DNA of 51,748 nt from JAIRTY01 sp050257395 (GTDB taxonomy: Bacteria > Actinomycetota > Actinomycetes > Streptosporangiales > Streptosporangiaceae), in NCBI GenBank assembly GCA_050257395.1, contig JBLMWU010000112.1:1-51748 (forward strand). The letters run 5' to 3'. This document shows positions 1-7,417 of this stretch, piece after piece. Made by a program: the position numbers and the translations under genes. The notes beneath the pieces are model-generated. The model was not told the origin of the DNA, did not search any database, and saw only the letters and a list, made by a program, of their open reading frames with translations. Each line of letters opens with the position of its first letter. The stretch's first letter is position 1.

Positions 1-161
1 CCGCCGTCTTCCCTCCTCGCTCCGGCTCCTTCGCCGCCTCGCTCGTCAGTCCAGACGGCGGCGCGGCCCTTCGGCTCGCTCCGGCCTGGGGCGCACCGCG
101 CCCCCTTTCGGGTTGCCGCCCGTCCCTCTGGACAGCGGCGCGGGCCTTGGGCTCGCCCGGG
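1..161. repeat. Left-end copy of a dispersed repeat, two degenerate units
   Basis: Positions 1-105 are an inverted copy of 51611-51715 (57 of 60 bases match over 1-60, about 96 of 105 overall by eye). A second, more diverged unit lies about 77 bases further on (about 131-161). Between them, 88-104 is a hairpin with 7-bp arms and a 3-base loop that recurs exactly at 11777-11793. The HEPN gene stops at 163, right at the repeat edge. No coding function is seen. Confidence 0.75.
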
Positions 162-162
162 G

Positions 163-621
163 CTACCCCGCGGTGCGCAGGGGCAGCGGGGTCTGCCCGG
201 GGCTGGCCATCCCGAGCGCCTGCTCGGCCAGGGACACGAACGTCTCGGCATCACGCAGCAGGTCGTCAGCCTCCCGGGCGGACACGGCGCGCAGCAGGCC
301 CGCCTCGGCCGCCGCCCGCTTGCCCGCGCCAGCGGCGAAGAACGCGGCCCACTCCGCCAGCGCCGGCTCCACCCGCGGCAGCAGCTCCCAGACGCTGCGC
401 GGCTGTGACCGGCGGCGCGGGCCCGATCCCGGCGCGGACCGGGCGGCGACGATCGCCGCGGCGGCGCGCAGCGCCGCCAGGTGCGCCGCCACGTAGCGCG
501 CACCGGCCCCGGTCTCGCTGGCCGCCCCGATCAGGCCCTGGCGGGCGGACTCGAGCAGTGCCAGCGCGCCGGGCGCGACCCGGCACCGCTGTGCCGGGCG
601 AACCTGGACAACCGTGTTCAT
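163..621 (-). CDS. SAV_6107-family HEPN domain protein
   Basis: A 152-residue protein recognised as the actinobacterial SAV_6107-type HEPN family by its length, its helical Ala-rich core, the segment ARYVAAHLAALR (about 41-52) and the block WAAFFAAGAGKRAAAEAG (about 91-108). An R-x4-H pair (R42, H47) resembles the HEPN RNase motif, although assigning it to the active site is inference. I chose the ATG at 621 because GAAGGAG precedes it at good spacing; the frame is open further upstream but that stretch does not look like protein. The gene reads toward the window edge, where related genomes are recalled to carry dinB. SOS-like boxes lie 115-160 bases upstream. Its biochemical function is unknown. 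Confidence 0.8.
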   Translation of the reverse strand: MNTVVQVRPAQRCRVAPGALALLESARQGLIGAASETGAGARYVAAHLAALRAAAAIVAARSAPGSGPRRRSQPRSVWELLPRVEPALAEWAAFFAAGAGKRAAAEAGLLRAVSAREADDLLRDAETFVSLAEQALGMASPGQTPLPLRTAG

Positions 622-735
622 GGCCGCTCCTTCCATCGGCGGAGCCGGGAGCCGGGCGGAACACTTCCCCATGCCCGCCCGGCTCCGTGCCAGCCGTCCC
701 GGGGGGAGGATAGCCGGGCGGCTCCGCTTCTTATT

Positions 736-749
736 CGAACACAGATTCG
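736..749. promoter_or_regulatory. SOS-like (LexA) box, weaker copy
   Basis: The bases read CGAAC-ACAG-ATTCG, which fits the actinobacterial LexA pattern GAAC-N4-GTTC with one mismatch in the right half. It lies between the divergent HEPN and GNAT genes, 18 bases from a better copy. It is a pattern match only. Confidence 0.35.
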
Positions 750-767
750 GCAAGAAGTCCAGCTCTT

Positions 768-782
768 GGAACCTGCGTTCGA
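768..782. promoter_or_regulatory. SOS-like (LexA) box
   Basis: The bases read GGAAC-CTGC-GTTCGA. GAAC-N4-GTTC is complete, and the flanks match TCGAAC-N4-GTTCGA except for one position in the left half. It sits 147 bases upstream of the HEPN start and about 90 bases upstream of the GNAT start, so it could serve either. A HEPN transcript running on into a lesion-bypass polymerase gene outside the window would explain an SOS site here. Confidence 0.45.
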
Positions 783-860
783 ACGTATCGGCCGGGTACG
801 ACATTCCGCGGCCGCCAGACCGGGCCGGGGACCGGGAACGGGCCGGGAGCACGGCTCGCG

Positions 861-866
861 TACGCT
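861..866 (+). promoter_or_regulatory. -10 box TACGCT for leaderless GNAT gene
   Basis: TACGCT ends six bases before the GTG at 873, and no Shine-Dalgarno sequence is present. Transcription would begin at or next to the start codon. Confidence 0.55.
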
Positions 867-872
867 ACCCGC

Positions 873-1490
873 GTGCGCTTTGGACCCGAGCTGCGTGAGC
901 TCGGCCCGCATCAGTTCACCGTGGAGCTCGACGGCTGCCTCGAGGTCTACGCGGCAGCCATGGGCGCACCCAGGATCCAGCTGCCGGGCCGCCGGTCGAT
1001 CATGGAACAGCACACCGGGTATCCCTCGTTCCGCGCCATCGCGGCCCGGGCCGGCGGCCGGCCCGCACCCTGGCGCCCGCACGGCCACCCGGTGATCGCC
1101 TTCGCCTACGGCTTCCACGGCGCCCACGGCCAGTGGTGGCACGACCTGGTGCGCAGCGCCCTGACCGTGACCCGCGGCGGCCCGGAGGCAGAGGCCTGGA
1201 CGGCCGACTCGTTCGAGATCGCCGAGGTTCACGTGCACCCGGACTACCAGGGCCACGGGATCGGCCGCGAGATGATGCTGCGGCTCGCCGCCGGCCGGCC
1301 CGAGCGGACCTCGCTGCTGTCCACCCCGGACGCCGACACCCGCGCCCGGCGGCTGTACCACCGGCTGGGCTTCCATGACCTGCTGACGGGCTTCAGCTTC
1401 GCGGGCGCCGGGCCCCCCTACGCGGTGATGGGCACGGTCCTGCCGCTGCAGGACGACCAGCCGCCGGACCCGCCCCCAGGGGGCCCCTGA
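873..1490 (+). CDS. GNAT-family N-acetyltransferase
   Basis: A 205-residue protein with a C-terminal acetyl-CoA-binding GNAT core: a strand with EVHVHP (118-123), then the pyrophosphate-loop signature YQGHGIGREM (125-134), then LYHRLGFHD (161-169), typical of motif B. The N-terminal half is less conserved and may bind the substrate, which I cannot name. The GTG start at 873 follows a -10 box TACGCT by six bases, giving a leaderless reading. The C-terminus is a Pro/Gly-rich tail, and the TGA lies inside the left arm of the fold-back element at 1478-1666. A GNAT next to metF and idsA is conserved in actinomycetes (Rv2170 in M. tuberculosis). Confidence 0.8.
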   Translation: MRFGPELRELGPHQFTVELDGCLEVYAAAMGAPRIQLPGRRSIMEQHTGYPSFRAIAARAGGRPAPWRPHGHPVIAFAYGFHGAHGQWWHDLVRSALTVTRGGPEAEAWTADSFEIAEVHVHPDYQGHGIGREMMLRLAAGRPERTSLLSTPDADTRARRLYHRLGFHDLLTGFSFAGAGPPYAVMGTVLPLQDDQPPDPPPGGP

Positions 1491-1666
1491 ACAACGGCCA
1501 CCCGGTTCGCGTGTCCCCGCATCCCGGCTGGCGGCGTTGTCGTCGTCGCCGATAGCTCCGCTATCGGCTCCTCCTCCGCCTTGCCATCCGGGCGCGGGAA
1601 CCCGCTCAGCGTCGTGCCGGAGGCGCGCCGACGAGCAGAGTGGGCGCCGTTGTTCAGCGGCCCCCT
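1478..1666. mobile_element. MITE-like fold-back element with 21-bp terminal inverted repeats
   Basis: Positions 1478-1498 and 1646-1666 are inverted repeats matching at 20 of 21 bases. The interior is also palindromic: 1548-1568 is a perfect 9-bp-arm hairpin with a TCC loop, and about 1514-1531 pairs imperfectly with about 1582-1600. The whole 189 bp could fold into one long stem. The GNAT stop codon lies in the left arm and the metF stop codon overlaps the right edge, so the element fills the entire space between the two convergent genes. It has no ORF of its own. It could be a non-autonomous mobile element or a large bidirectional terminator. Confidence 0.6.
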
Positions 1667-2615
1667 AGCCGGCCGGTAACCCCGCCCGCCGGGCCGCCGC
1701 CAGCCGCTCCTGCCGGTCCGCCAGGCCCAGCCGCTGGTAGATCTCCAGCGTCGCGCGCGACCCGTTCAGGGTGTAGAAGTGCAGGCCCGGGGCGCCCTCG
1801 GCGAGCAGCCGCTCGGACATCGAGGCGGCGTGCTCGACCCCGATCTCGCGGGCCGCCGCCGGGTCCCCCGCGGCGGCCGCGGCGCGCAGCGCGTCCGCCA
1901 GCGCGGGCGGGAACGCAGCCCCCGACAGCTCCACGATCCGCTCCAGCGTGCGCACGCTGGTGACCGGCATGATCCCGGCGATGATCGGCACCTCGCAGCC
2001 CGCGGCCGCCACCCGGTCCCGCAGCCGCAGGTAGTCCTCCACGTAGAAGAACATCTGGGTGATCGCGAAGTCCGCCCCCGCCCGGCACTTGCGGACGAAG
2101 TAGCCGGTGTCGGAGTCCAGGTCAGGCGAGCGGGGGTGGCCTTCCGGGAAGGCGGCCACCCCGACGCAGAAGTCCCCGGCCCCCTTGATGAGCCGGACCA
2201 GCTCCTCGGCGTGCCGGACGCCGTCGGGGTGCGGCACCCACTCGCCGTTCGGGTCCCCGGGCGGGTCGCCGCGCAGCGCCAGCACGTTGCGCACCCCCAC
2301 CGCGGCGTAGGACCCGATGACGTGCCGCAGCTCCGCGAGCGAGTGGTTCACCGCGGTGAAGTGCCCGACCGGGGTCAGCGTGGTCTCCGCGGCGATGCGG
2401 CCGGTCACCCGGACGGTCCGGTCGCGGGTGGACCCGCCGGCGCCGTAGGTGACCGACACGAACGTCGGCTGCAGCGGCTCCAGCCGGCGGATCGCCAGCC
2501 ACAGCTTCCTCTCGTCGTCCTCGGTCTTGGCGGGCATGAACTCGAAGGAGAACGAGCGGCCGCCCGCGGCCAGCAGCTCGCGGATGGCAGGCGCGCGGGG
2601 CGGAAGGGCCGGCAT
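1665..2615 (-). CDS. metF: Methylenetetrahydrofolate reductase
   Basis: A 316-residue TIM-barrel flavoprotein that reduces 5,10-methylene-THF to 5-methyl-THF for methionine synthesis. Motifs in order: FSFEFMPAKTEDDE with the family catalytic glutamate (E25), SVTYGAGGSTRDRT (substrate/FAD region), ALRGDPPGD (the GD-P loop of the flavin site), AITQMFF, PIIAGIMPVTS and HFYTLN near the end. Length agrees with bacterial MetF. The ATG at 2615 follows a -10 box TACCCT by six bases, so I take it as a leaderless start rather than the longer open frame. It diverges from idsA, as in other actinomycetes. Confidence 0.92.
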   Translation of the reverse strand: MPALPPRAPAIRELLAAGGRSFSFEFMPAKTEDDERKLWLAIRRLEPLQPTFVSVTYGAGGSTRDRTVRVTGRIAAETTLTPVGHFTAVNHSLAELRHVIGSYAAVGVRNVLALRGDPPGDPNGEWVPHPDGVRHAEELVRLIKGAGDFCVGVAAFPEGHPRSPDLDSDTGYFVRKCRAGADFAITQMFFYVEDYLRLRDRVAAAGCEVPIIAGIMPVTSVRTLERIVELSGAAFPPALADALRAAAAAGDPAAAREIGVEHAASMSERLLAEGAPGLHFYTLNGSRATLEIYQRLGLADRQERLAAARRAGLPAG

Positions 2616-2621
2616 GCGCCC

Positions 2622-2627
2622 AGGGTA
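2622..2627 (-). promoter_or_regulatory. -10 box TACCCT for leaderless metF
   Basis: On the minus strand TACCCT is followed by six bases and then the metF ATG. No ribosome-binding site is seen. Confidence 0.5.
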
Positions 2628-2687
2628 GCGGCTGGCGCCGGACTGTGCCCGGCCGGGCGGCTGGCCTGGGACATCCCGGGCATGCCC

Positions 2688-2693
2688 TAGTCT
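2688..2693 (+). promoter_or_regulatory. -10 box TAGTCT for leaderless idsA
   Basis: TAGTCT lies seven bases before the ATG at 2701, with no Shine-Dalgarno sequence in between. Confidence 0.5.
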
Positions 2694-2700
2694 CGGCCCC

Positions 2701-3774
2701 ATGACCGCCAACCCCGCCCGCCTGGATCACGTCCGCGGTCAGGTCGGCGAGGCCCTGCAGGCGTTCCTGCGGCGGCAGCGGGAGGTGCTGCTCGCCGCGG
2801 GCGACGAGCTGCTGCCCGGCCTGGACGCCATCGACGGCCTGCTGACGGGCGGCAAGCGGCTGCGGCCCGCGTTCTGCTACTGGGGGTGGCGCGGGGCGGG
2901 CGGCGGCGACTGCCCGGAGATCCTGGCCGCCGCGGCCGCGCTGGAGCTGCTGCACGCCAGCGCGCTGGTGCACGACGACGTGATGGACGGCAGCGACACC
3001 CGGCGCGGCCAGCCGTCGGTGCACCGCCAGTTCGCGGCCACCCACACCAGCCGGCACTGGCACGGCTCGGCCCAGGCCTTCGGCACCGGGGCCGCGATCC
3101 TCCTCGGCGATCTGCTGCTGTGCTGGTCGGATCAGATGTTCCGGGACAGCGGCCTGCCCGCCGCGGCGCTCGCCCGCGGCCAGCCGGTGCTGGACCGGAT
3201 GCGCACCGAGGTCATGGCCGGCCAGTACCTGGACATGCTGGCCCAGGCCACCGGGGACACGACCGTTGCGAGCGCGCTGCGGGTCGCCGAGCACAAGTCG
3301 GCCAAGTACACCATCGAGCGGCCGCTGCACCTCGGCGCCGCCATGGCGCGGCCGGACCGCCCGGAGCAGACCCTGGCCGCGCTCAGCGCCTACGGGCTGC
3401 CGCTCGGCGTGGCTTTCCAGCTGCGCGACGACATCCTCGGCGTGTTCGGCGACCCCGCGCAGACCGGCAAGCCCGCCGGTGACGACGTGCGGGAGGGCAA
3501 GCGCACGGTGCTGCTCGCGATGACCCTGGCCCGCGCGGACGAGCGGCAGGCGGCGGTGATCAGCAGGCGGCTGGGCGACCCGCTGCTGGACCCGGCGGGC
3601 ACGGCCGAGGTCCGCACCGTGATCGCCGAGACCGGGGCGCTCGCCGAGTGCGAGCAGATGATCGACCGGAACGTCGCGCAGGCGCTCGCCGCGCTCGGGC
3701 AGGCGCCGGTCACCGGTGAGGCGCGGGATGCCCTGGCCGGCCTGGCCGTCGCCGCCACCGCCCGGCACGACTGA
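2701..3774 (+). CDS. idsA: Polyprenyl (geranylgeranyl-type) diphosphate synthase
   Basis: A 357-residue trans-isoprenyl diphosphate synthase that condenses isopentenyl diphosphate with an allylic diphosphate. The first Asp-rich motif is HDDVMD (D92, D93, D96). The second is LRDDILGVFGD (D243, D244, D251). GGKRLRPAF (50-58) supplies the diphosphate-binding Lys/Arg. The position next to metF matches idsA2 (Rv2173) in M. tuberculosis. Product chain length cannot be read with certainty: small residues (Ala, Ser) lie before the first Asp motif, so C20 or longer is possible. Its product could feed quinones, carotenoids or polyprenyl phosphate, the last being the donor carrier used by GT-C glycosyltransferases like those encoded at 11.8-25 kb. 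Confidence 0.88.
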   Translation: MTANPARLDHVRGQVGEALQAFLRRQREVLLAAGDELLPGLDAIDGLLTGGKRLRPAFCYWGWRGAGGGDCPEILAAAAALELLHASALVHDDVMDGSDTRRGQPSVHRQFAATHTSRHWHGSAQAFGTGAAILLGDLLLCWSDQMFRDSGLPAAALARGQPVLDRMRTEVMAGQYLDMLAQATGDTTVASALRVAEHKSAKYTIERPLHLGAAMARPDRPEQTLAALSAYGLPLGVAFQLRDDILGVFGDPAQTGKPAGDDVREGKRTVLLAMTLARADERQAAVISRRLGDPLLDPAGTAEVRTVIAETGALAECEQMIDRNVAQALAALGQAPVTGEARDALAGLAVAATARHD

Positions 3775-3813
3775 ACCCGCGCCCGGCGCCGCCGGCCGCG
3801 CGCACCCGGCCCG

Positions 3814-4644
3814 CTAAAGGTCCACCTCGCCGGCCACGCAGGTGACGGTGCCGCCGCCTACCCAGATGGTGCCCTCGCCGTCCCGGGACACGTGCACCCG
3901 GCCGGCCCGGCCGAGCACGGTGCCCTGGCTCACCACATACGGCGCGCTGGCCCGGCCCGTGCGCAGCAGCCAGGGCGCGATGGCCGCGTTGAGGCTGCCG
4001 GTCACCGGGTCTTCCACCGGGTCGTCCACGGGCCCCGCGAACGCCCGCACCTCGAACGCGCACGGCGACCCAGGCGGGTAGGGCCCCACCACCCCCAGGT
4101 CGAAGCCGACCGGGCCGGGCCGCAGCGCCAGCACCGCCTCCGCGCTCGCCAGCAGGACGGCGACCCAGCCGGGCCCGTTGTCGGCCCAGGTGGCGTCCAC
4201 GATGCCCGCCCGGCCGATGCCGAGCACCCCCGCGATCCGGTCCAGCAGCGGCCCGTCCACAGGCCCGTCGCGCAGCAGCGGCGGCGCCGCGAACGCCAGT
4301 CCTTCCGGGCCCCGGCGGATCCGCACCAGCCCGGCCCCGCACTCCTGGACGATGGCATCGGGCTGCTGCGGAACCCCGCCCGCGGCCAGCCACGCGTGGC
4401 AGGTGCCGAGGGTGGGGTGCCCGGCGAAGGGCAGCTCCACGCTGGGCGTGAAGATCCGCACCCGGTAGTCCGCGCCAGGTTCGGACGGCGGCAGCACGAA
4501 CGTGGTCTCGGACAGGTTGGTCCAGTTCGCGAACTGCTGCATCTGCGCGCCGGTGAGCCCGCCAGCGTCCAGCACCACGGCGACCGGGTTGCCACGGTAG
4601 GGCTTGGTGGTAAAGACATCGATCTGGCGGAACGCTCGCTGCAC
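3814..4644 (-). CDS. PhzF-family isomerase-like protein
   Basis: A 276-residue member of the PhzF/diaminopimelate-epimerase fold. The N-terminus has IDVFTTKPYRGNPVAVV, then NLSETTF with the family catalytic glutamate (E46), then FTPSVELPFAGHPTLGT (66-81, with G75-H76-P77). The second half repeats the fold, with DPVEDPVTGSLNAAIAPWLL. PhzF isomerises a phenazine precursor, but most homologues act on unknown substrates and no other phenazine gene is nearby, so only the family is named. The start is GTG at 4644 with a weak purine stretch before it. It is not part of the conserved actinomycete order here, so it may be an accessory insertion between idsA and thiE. Confidence 0.82.
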   Translation of the reverse strand: MQRAFRQIDVFTTKPYRGNPVAVVLDAGGLTGAQMQQFANWTNLSETTFVLPPSEPGADYRVRIFTPSVELPFAGHPTLGTCHAWLAAGGVPQQPDAIVQECGAGLVRIRRGPEGLAFAAPPLLRDGPVDGPLLDRIAGVLGIGRAGIVDATWADNGPGWVAVLLASAEAVLALRPGPVGFDLGVVGPYPPGSPCAFEVRAFAGPVDDPVEDPVTGSLNAAIAPWLLRTGRASAPYVVSQGTVLGRAGRVHVSRDGEGTIWVGGGTVTCVAGEVDL

Positions 4645-4897
4645 GCTGAATCCCCGTTCCTGGTCAGGAGCGGCTGTTACCGCGCCGCATCTGTCCCAGC
4701 TTCACCGGTCCGGGCGCCCGCCGCCAGCGCCAATCCGGGCGGACGCGGCCAGGAAATCACGCCCCCCACCGGGCCGCCGGCCCTCGTTTCCGCGAAGGCA
4801 GCCACCGCAAGTACCGCGACGCCGCCAGGGTGGCCGGGGCAGCGGCGCACCGGGGCTAACGTCAGCGTGCCCGGGGGGCCTGACGGGCCGGCCGGCG

Positions 4898-5557
4898 TCA
4901 GCAGGCGGCCGCGAGCCGGGCCGCGAGCGCGGCGGCCGCGGCGGCCGGGTCGGGTGCGCCGGTGAGGGCCCGGACCACGACGACCCGCCGCGCCCCGGCG
5001 GCCAGCACCTCGTCCAGCGTGTCCGGGCCGATGCCGCCGATGGCGAACCACGGCCGCGGCGCGGGCAGGCCCGCGGCGTAGCGCAGCAGCGGCAGGCCGG
5101 GCGCGGGCCGGCCGGGTTTGGTCGGCGTCGGCCAGACCGGCCCGGCGCAGTAGTAGTCCACCCCGTCCGCGGTGGCCGCCGCGGACGTCTCGGCCTCGGC
5201 GTGGCTGGACAGCCCGACCAGCGGTCCCGGCCCGATGAGCTGGCGGGCCACCGGCACCGGCAGGTCGTCCTGCCCGAGGTGGAGCACGTCGGCGCCGGCC
5301 GCGTACGCGACGTCCGCCCGGTCGTTGACGGCCAGCAGCGCGCCGTGCTTGTCGCAGGCCGCCCGGAAGACCTCCAGGAAGGCGAGCTCCTGGCGGGCCT
5401 CCAGCCCCTTCTGCCGCAGCTGGACGATGTCCACCCCGGCGCCGAGCACCGCGTCGAGGAACCCCGGCAGGTCCCCCTGCCGCTCGCGGGCGTCGGTGCA
5501 CAGGTACAGCCGGGCCGAGGCCAGCCGCTCTCTCAGGTCAGCCGGCACGCGGATCAC
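4898..5557 (-). CDS. thiE: Thiamine phosphate synthase
   Basis: A 219-residue TIM-barrel enzyme joining HMP pyrophosphate to the thiazole phosphate made by ThiG. Visible motifs: DIVQLRQKG (substrate-binding Gln/Lys), LLAVNDRADVAYAAGADVLHLGQDDLP (Mg-binding Asp residues), GLSSHAEAE, CAGPVWPTPTKPG (a variant of the usual GPIF-T-TK loop) and FAIGGIG near the C-terminus. The start is GTG at 5557, and no clear ribosome-binding site is seen. It lies 1.9 kb from thiO-thiS-thiG but on the opposite strand, and no TPP riboswitch precedes it, so its regulation probably differs from the riboswitch operon. Confidence 0.9.
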   Translation of the reverse strand: MIRVPADLRERLASARLYLCTDARERQGDLPGFLDAVLGAGVDIVQLRQKGLEARQELAFLEVFRAACDKHGALLAVNDRADVAYAAGADVLHLGQDDLPVPVARQLIGPGPLVGLSSHAEAETSAAATADGVDYYCAGPVWPTPTKPGRPAPGLPLLRYAAGLPAPRPWFAIGGIGPDTLDEVLAAGARRVVVVRALTGAPDPAAAAAALAARLAAAC

Positions 5558-5634
5558 CTCGCACGCCGCTCACCATCGCACACGGCGCGGCACGCGGTTC
5601 ACCCGGCCCCGGACCCGCCCTGGCCCCGCCCCGG

Positions 5635-6015
5635 TCAGAAGGCGAGCGCCTGCGCCCGCCGGTTCACTTCCCGGCAGCGGTGCTCAGCCATCGCCTGCAC
5701 CGGCGTGCCCGGGAGCGTGTCGTCGGCGGTGAACAGCCACCGCACCGCATCCTGCTCGTCGAACCCGCAGTCGAACAGCAGGGTCAGCGTGCCCGCGAGC
5801 CCTTTCACCACCTGGTTGCCGTCCAGGAACGCCGCTGGCACGGCAGTCGCGCCGTCGGGCCTCCGGACCGCCAGCAGCTTGCGGTCGCGGAGCAGCTGCC
5901 GGACCCGGCTGAGCGTGAGCCCGAGCCGGTCGGCTACTTCGGGAAGGCTGAGCCAGTCGCCGACGAGGGAGTCGGCAGGGGGGTCTATCTGTGCCACACC
6001 CCGAATGTGCCACAT
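5635..6015 (-). CDS. Rv2175c-like winged-helix DNA-binding protein
   Basis: A 126-residue regulator. An N-terminal helix-turn-helix (WLSLPEVADRLGLTLSRVRQ, about 21-40) is followed by LLAVRRPDG, VPAAFL and a C-terminal domain with VVKGLAGTLTLLFDCGF, AVRWLF and a final NRRAQALAF. This layout matches M. tuberculosis Rv2175c and its Streptomyces homologue. Rv2175c binds DNA and is known as a substrate of the kinase PknL, whose homologue lies at 9701-11770, here separated from it by thiamine genes. The start is uncertain: ATG 6015 is used, GTG 5997 is equally possible, and TTG 6030 also opens the frame. Confidence 0.8.
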   Translation of the reverse strand: MWHIRGVAQIDPPADSLVGDWLSLPEVADRLGLTLSRVRQLLRDRKLLAVRRPDGATAVPAAFLDGNQVVKGLAGTLTLLFDCGFDEQDAVRWLFTADDTLPGTPVQAMAEHRCREVNRRAQALAF

Positions 6016-6039
6016 CAGCAGGCATACCAAACACCCCTG

Positions 6040-7236
6040 TCAGCCGGGTGCCACCGCCCGCAGCGGCACCTCGGGGTCGGCGAGCAGCGCCTGATCGACG
6101 GGCTGCTGCGCCTCGATCACGCGGCGTCCCTGGACCAGGTCCCGGGGGCGGCCGACGGTGAGCAGCGCGACCAGCCGCGGCCCGCCGCCGGGCCCGCCGT
6201 CCGCCAGCCAGCAGGCGGTCCACTTCTCCGCGGCCGGGTCGCCCCGCCACACCAGCCGGTCGCCGGCGCCGTGGTGCCCGGCGTACTGCACCATCCGGCC
6301 GAACTGCTCGGACCAGAAGTACGGCACCGGGTCGTACTCCGTGTCGCCGCCGAGGATGTTCGCGGCCGCGGCGGCCGGCCCGTGCAGCGCGTTGTCCCAG
6401 TGCTCGACCCGCAGCCGGCGGCCGTAACGGCGGGAGCTGAACGCCGCGCAGTCCCCCACCGCGTACACGCCCGGCAGCGAGGCGCGCAGGTGGCCGTCCA
6501 CGGCGACGCCGTTGTCCAGCTGCAGGCCGGTGCCGGCCAGCCAGCCGGTCTGCGGCCGGACCCCGACCGCGGTGACGACCTCGTCGGCGGGCAGCCAGCC
6601 GCCGCCGGGCAGGGCCAGGCCGCCGGGCTCCACCGACGCCACCGCCTGGCCGAGCCGCAGGTCGACCCCGGCCGCGGCGTACCAGGCCGCGGTGACCGCG
6701 CCGGTCTCCGCCCCGAGCGCCCCGGCCAGCGGCGCGCCGGCCGCCTCGACCACCGTCACCTGGCAGCCCAGCCGGGCCGCCGCGGTGGCCAGCTCGGCGC
6801 CGATCCAGCCGGCCCCCACGATCGCCAGCCGGGTCCCCGGCCGCAGCGCCGCGCGCACCGCCAGCGCGTCGTCGAGCGTCCGCAGCACCCGCTGCGGGCC
6901 GTCGCCGGGCAGCCGGACCGGCTCCGCGCCGGTGGCGAGCACCAGGATGTCGAACGGGTGCTCCGCGTGGCCGGCCTGCACCGCGCCGCCGGTCAGCCCG
7001 GTGGCGGGCTCGCCGAGCCGGGCGGTCACGCCGAGCTTGCCGAAGTCGGCGGCCAGGGTGGTGTCGTCCAGCTCACCGGTCATGAGCTTCTTGGTCAGCG
7101 GCGGCCGGTCATACGGCGGCCGCCACTCCGCCCCGAGCAGGGTGATGCCGCCCGGGTAGCCCCTGCCCCGCAGTTCCTCCGCGGTCCGCAGCCCGGCCAG
7201 CCCGCCGCCCACGATGACCACGCGCTCGATCGTCAT
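6040..7236 (-). CDS. FAD-dependent NAD(P)H oxidoreductase, ferredoxin-reductase type
   Basis: A 398-residue two-dinucleotide-fold flavoprotein. The FAD-binding GGGLAG lies at about 10-15, RPPYDRPPLTKKLMTGE at about 39-55, ATGAEP at about 101-106, the NAD(P)-binding VGAGWIGAE at about 140-148, and the second FAD contact GVYAVGDCAAF further on. The order agrees with rubredoxin/ferredoxin reductases of the BphA4 type. The electron acceptor is unknown, and no ferredoxin gene is next to it. The ATG at 7236 follows a TACCCT box by eight bases. It diverges from the TPP-riboswitch operon. The same gene is recalled beside thiO in Streptomyces, so it is a conserved neighbour, but a thiamine role is unproven. 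Confidence 0.85.
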   Translation of the reverse strand: MTIERVVIVGGGLAGLRTAEELRGRGYPGGITLLGAEWRPPYDRPPLTKKLMTGELDDTTLAADFGKLGVTARLGEPATGLTGGAVQAGHAEHPFDILVLATGAEPVRLPGDGPQRVLRTLDDALAVRAALRPGTRLAIVGAGWIGAELATAAARLGCQVTVVEAAGAPLAGALGAETGAVTAAWYAAAGVDLRLGQAVASVEPGGLALPGGGWLPADEVVTAVGVRPQTGWLAGTGLQLDNGVAVDGHLRASLPGVYAVGDCAAFSSRRYGRRLRVEHWDNALHGPAAAAANILGGDTEYDPVPYFWSEQFGRMVQYAGHHGAGDRLVWRGDPAAEKWTACWLADGGPGGGPRLVALLTVGRPRDLVQGRRVIEAQQPVDQALLADPEVPLRAVAPG

Positions 7237-7244
7237 GGCGACCT

Positions 7245-7250
7245 AGGGTA
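7245..7250 (-). promoter_or_regulatory. -10 box TACCCT for the FAD oxidoreductase
   Basis: On the minus strand TACCCT is followed by eight bases and then the ATG at 7236, giving a leader of zero to two bases. Confidence 0.45.
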
Positions 7251-7305
7251 GAGGCCGCGCCCAGCGCACCGCCGGCCGGCGACGCCGGGAGCGCCCTGGT
7301 TCGCG

Positions 7306-7311
7306 TACGCT
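7306..7311 (+). promoter_or_regulatory. -10 box TACGCT for the thiO-thiS-thiG transcript
   Basis: TACGCT lies just before the TPP riboswitch. A start near 7318 would give a leader of about 100 bases holding the complete aptamer. No convincing -35 box is seen. Confidence 0.5.
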
Positions 7312-7321
7312 CTGAATCGAC

Positions 7322-7412
7322 GCGCGGGAGCCCGGTGCGGACCGGGCTGAGAGGGAGGCTGCCGAGCCTCCGACCGCAGGAACCTGATCCGGATCATGCC
7401 GGCGAAGGGAGC
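7322..7412 (+). ncRNA. TPP riboswitch (THI element)
   Basis: The leader holds the conserved thi-box parts in order: CTGAGA within 7346-7353, a variable GC hairpin at 7354-7372 (GGAGGCT / AGCCTCC), and ACCTGATCCGGATCATGCC at 7382-7400 followed by GGCGAAGGGAG. The aptamer's 3' end contains the purine run AAGGGAG (7405-7411), which is also the Shine-Dalgarno for thiO at 7418. Binding of thiamine diphosphate would therefore hide the ribosome site, which is translational control. No oligo-U terminator lies between aptamer and gene. Confidence 0.95.
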
Positions 7413-7417
7413 GGGCG

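Noticed and set aside
2122..3768. A 548-codon minus-strand ORF across metF and idsA
   Set aside because: It is antisense to idsA and out of frame with metF; both real genes have full sets of motifs.
3814..4644. A phenazine biosynthesis cluster
   Set aside because: Only a PhzF-family gene is present; no other phenazine gene is nearby and most PhzF relatives have other or unknown roles.
4645..4897. A gene or riboswitch between the PhzF gene and thiE
   Set aside because: The 253-base gap holds only short GC palindromes, no open frame with coding character and no thi-box.
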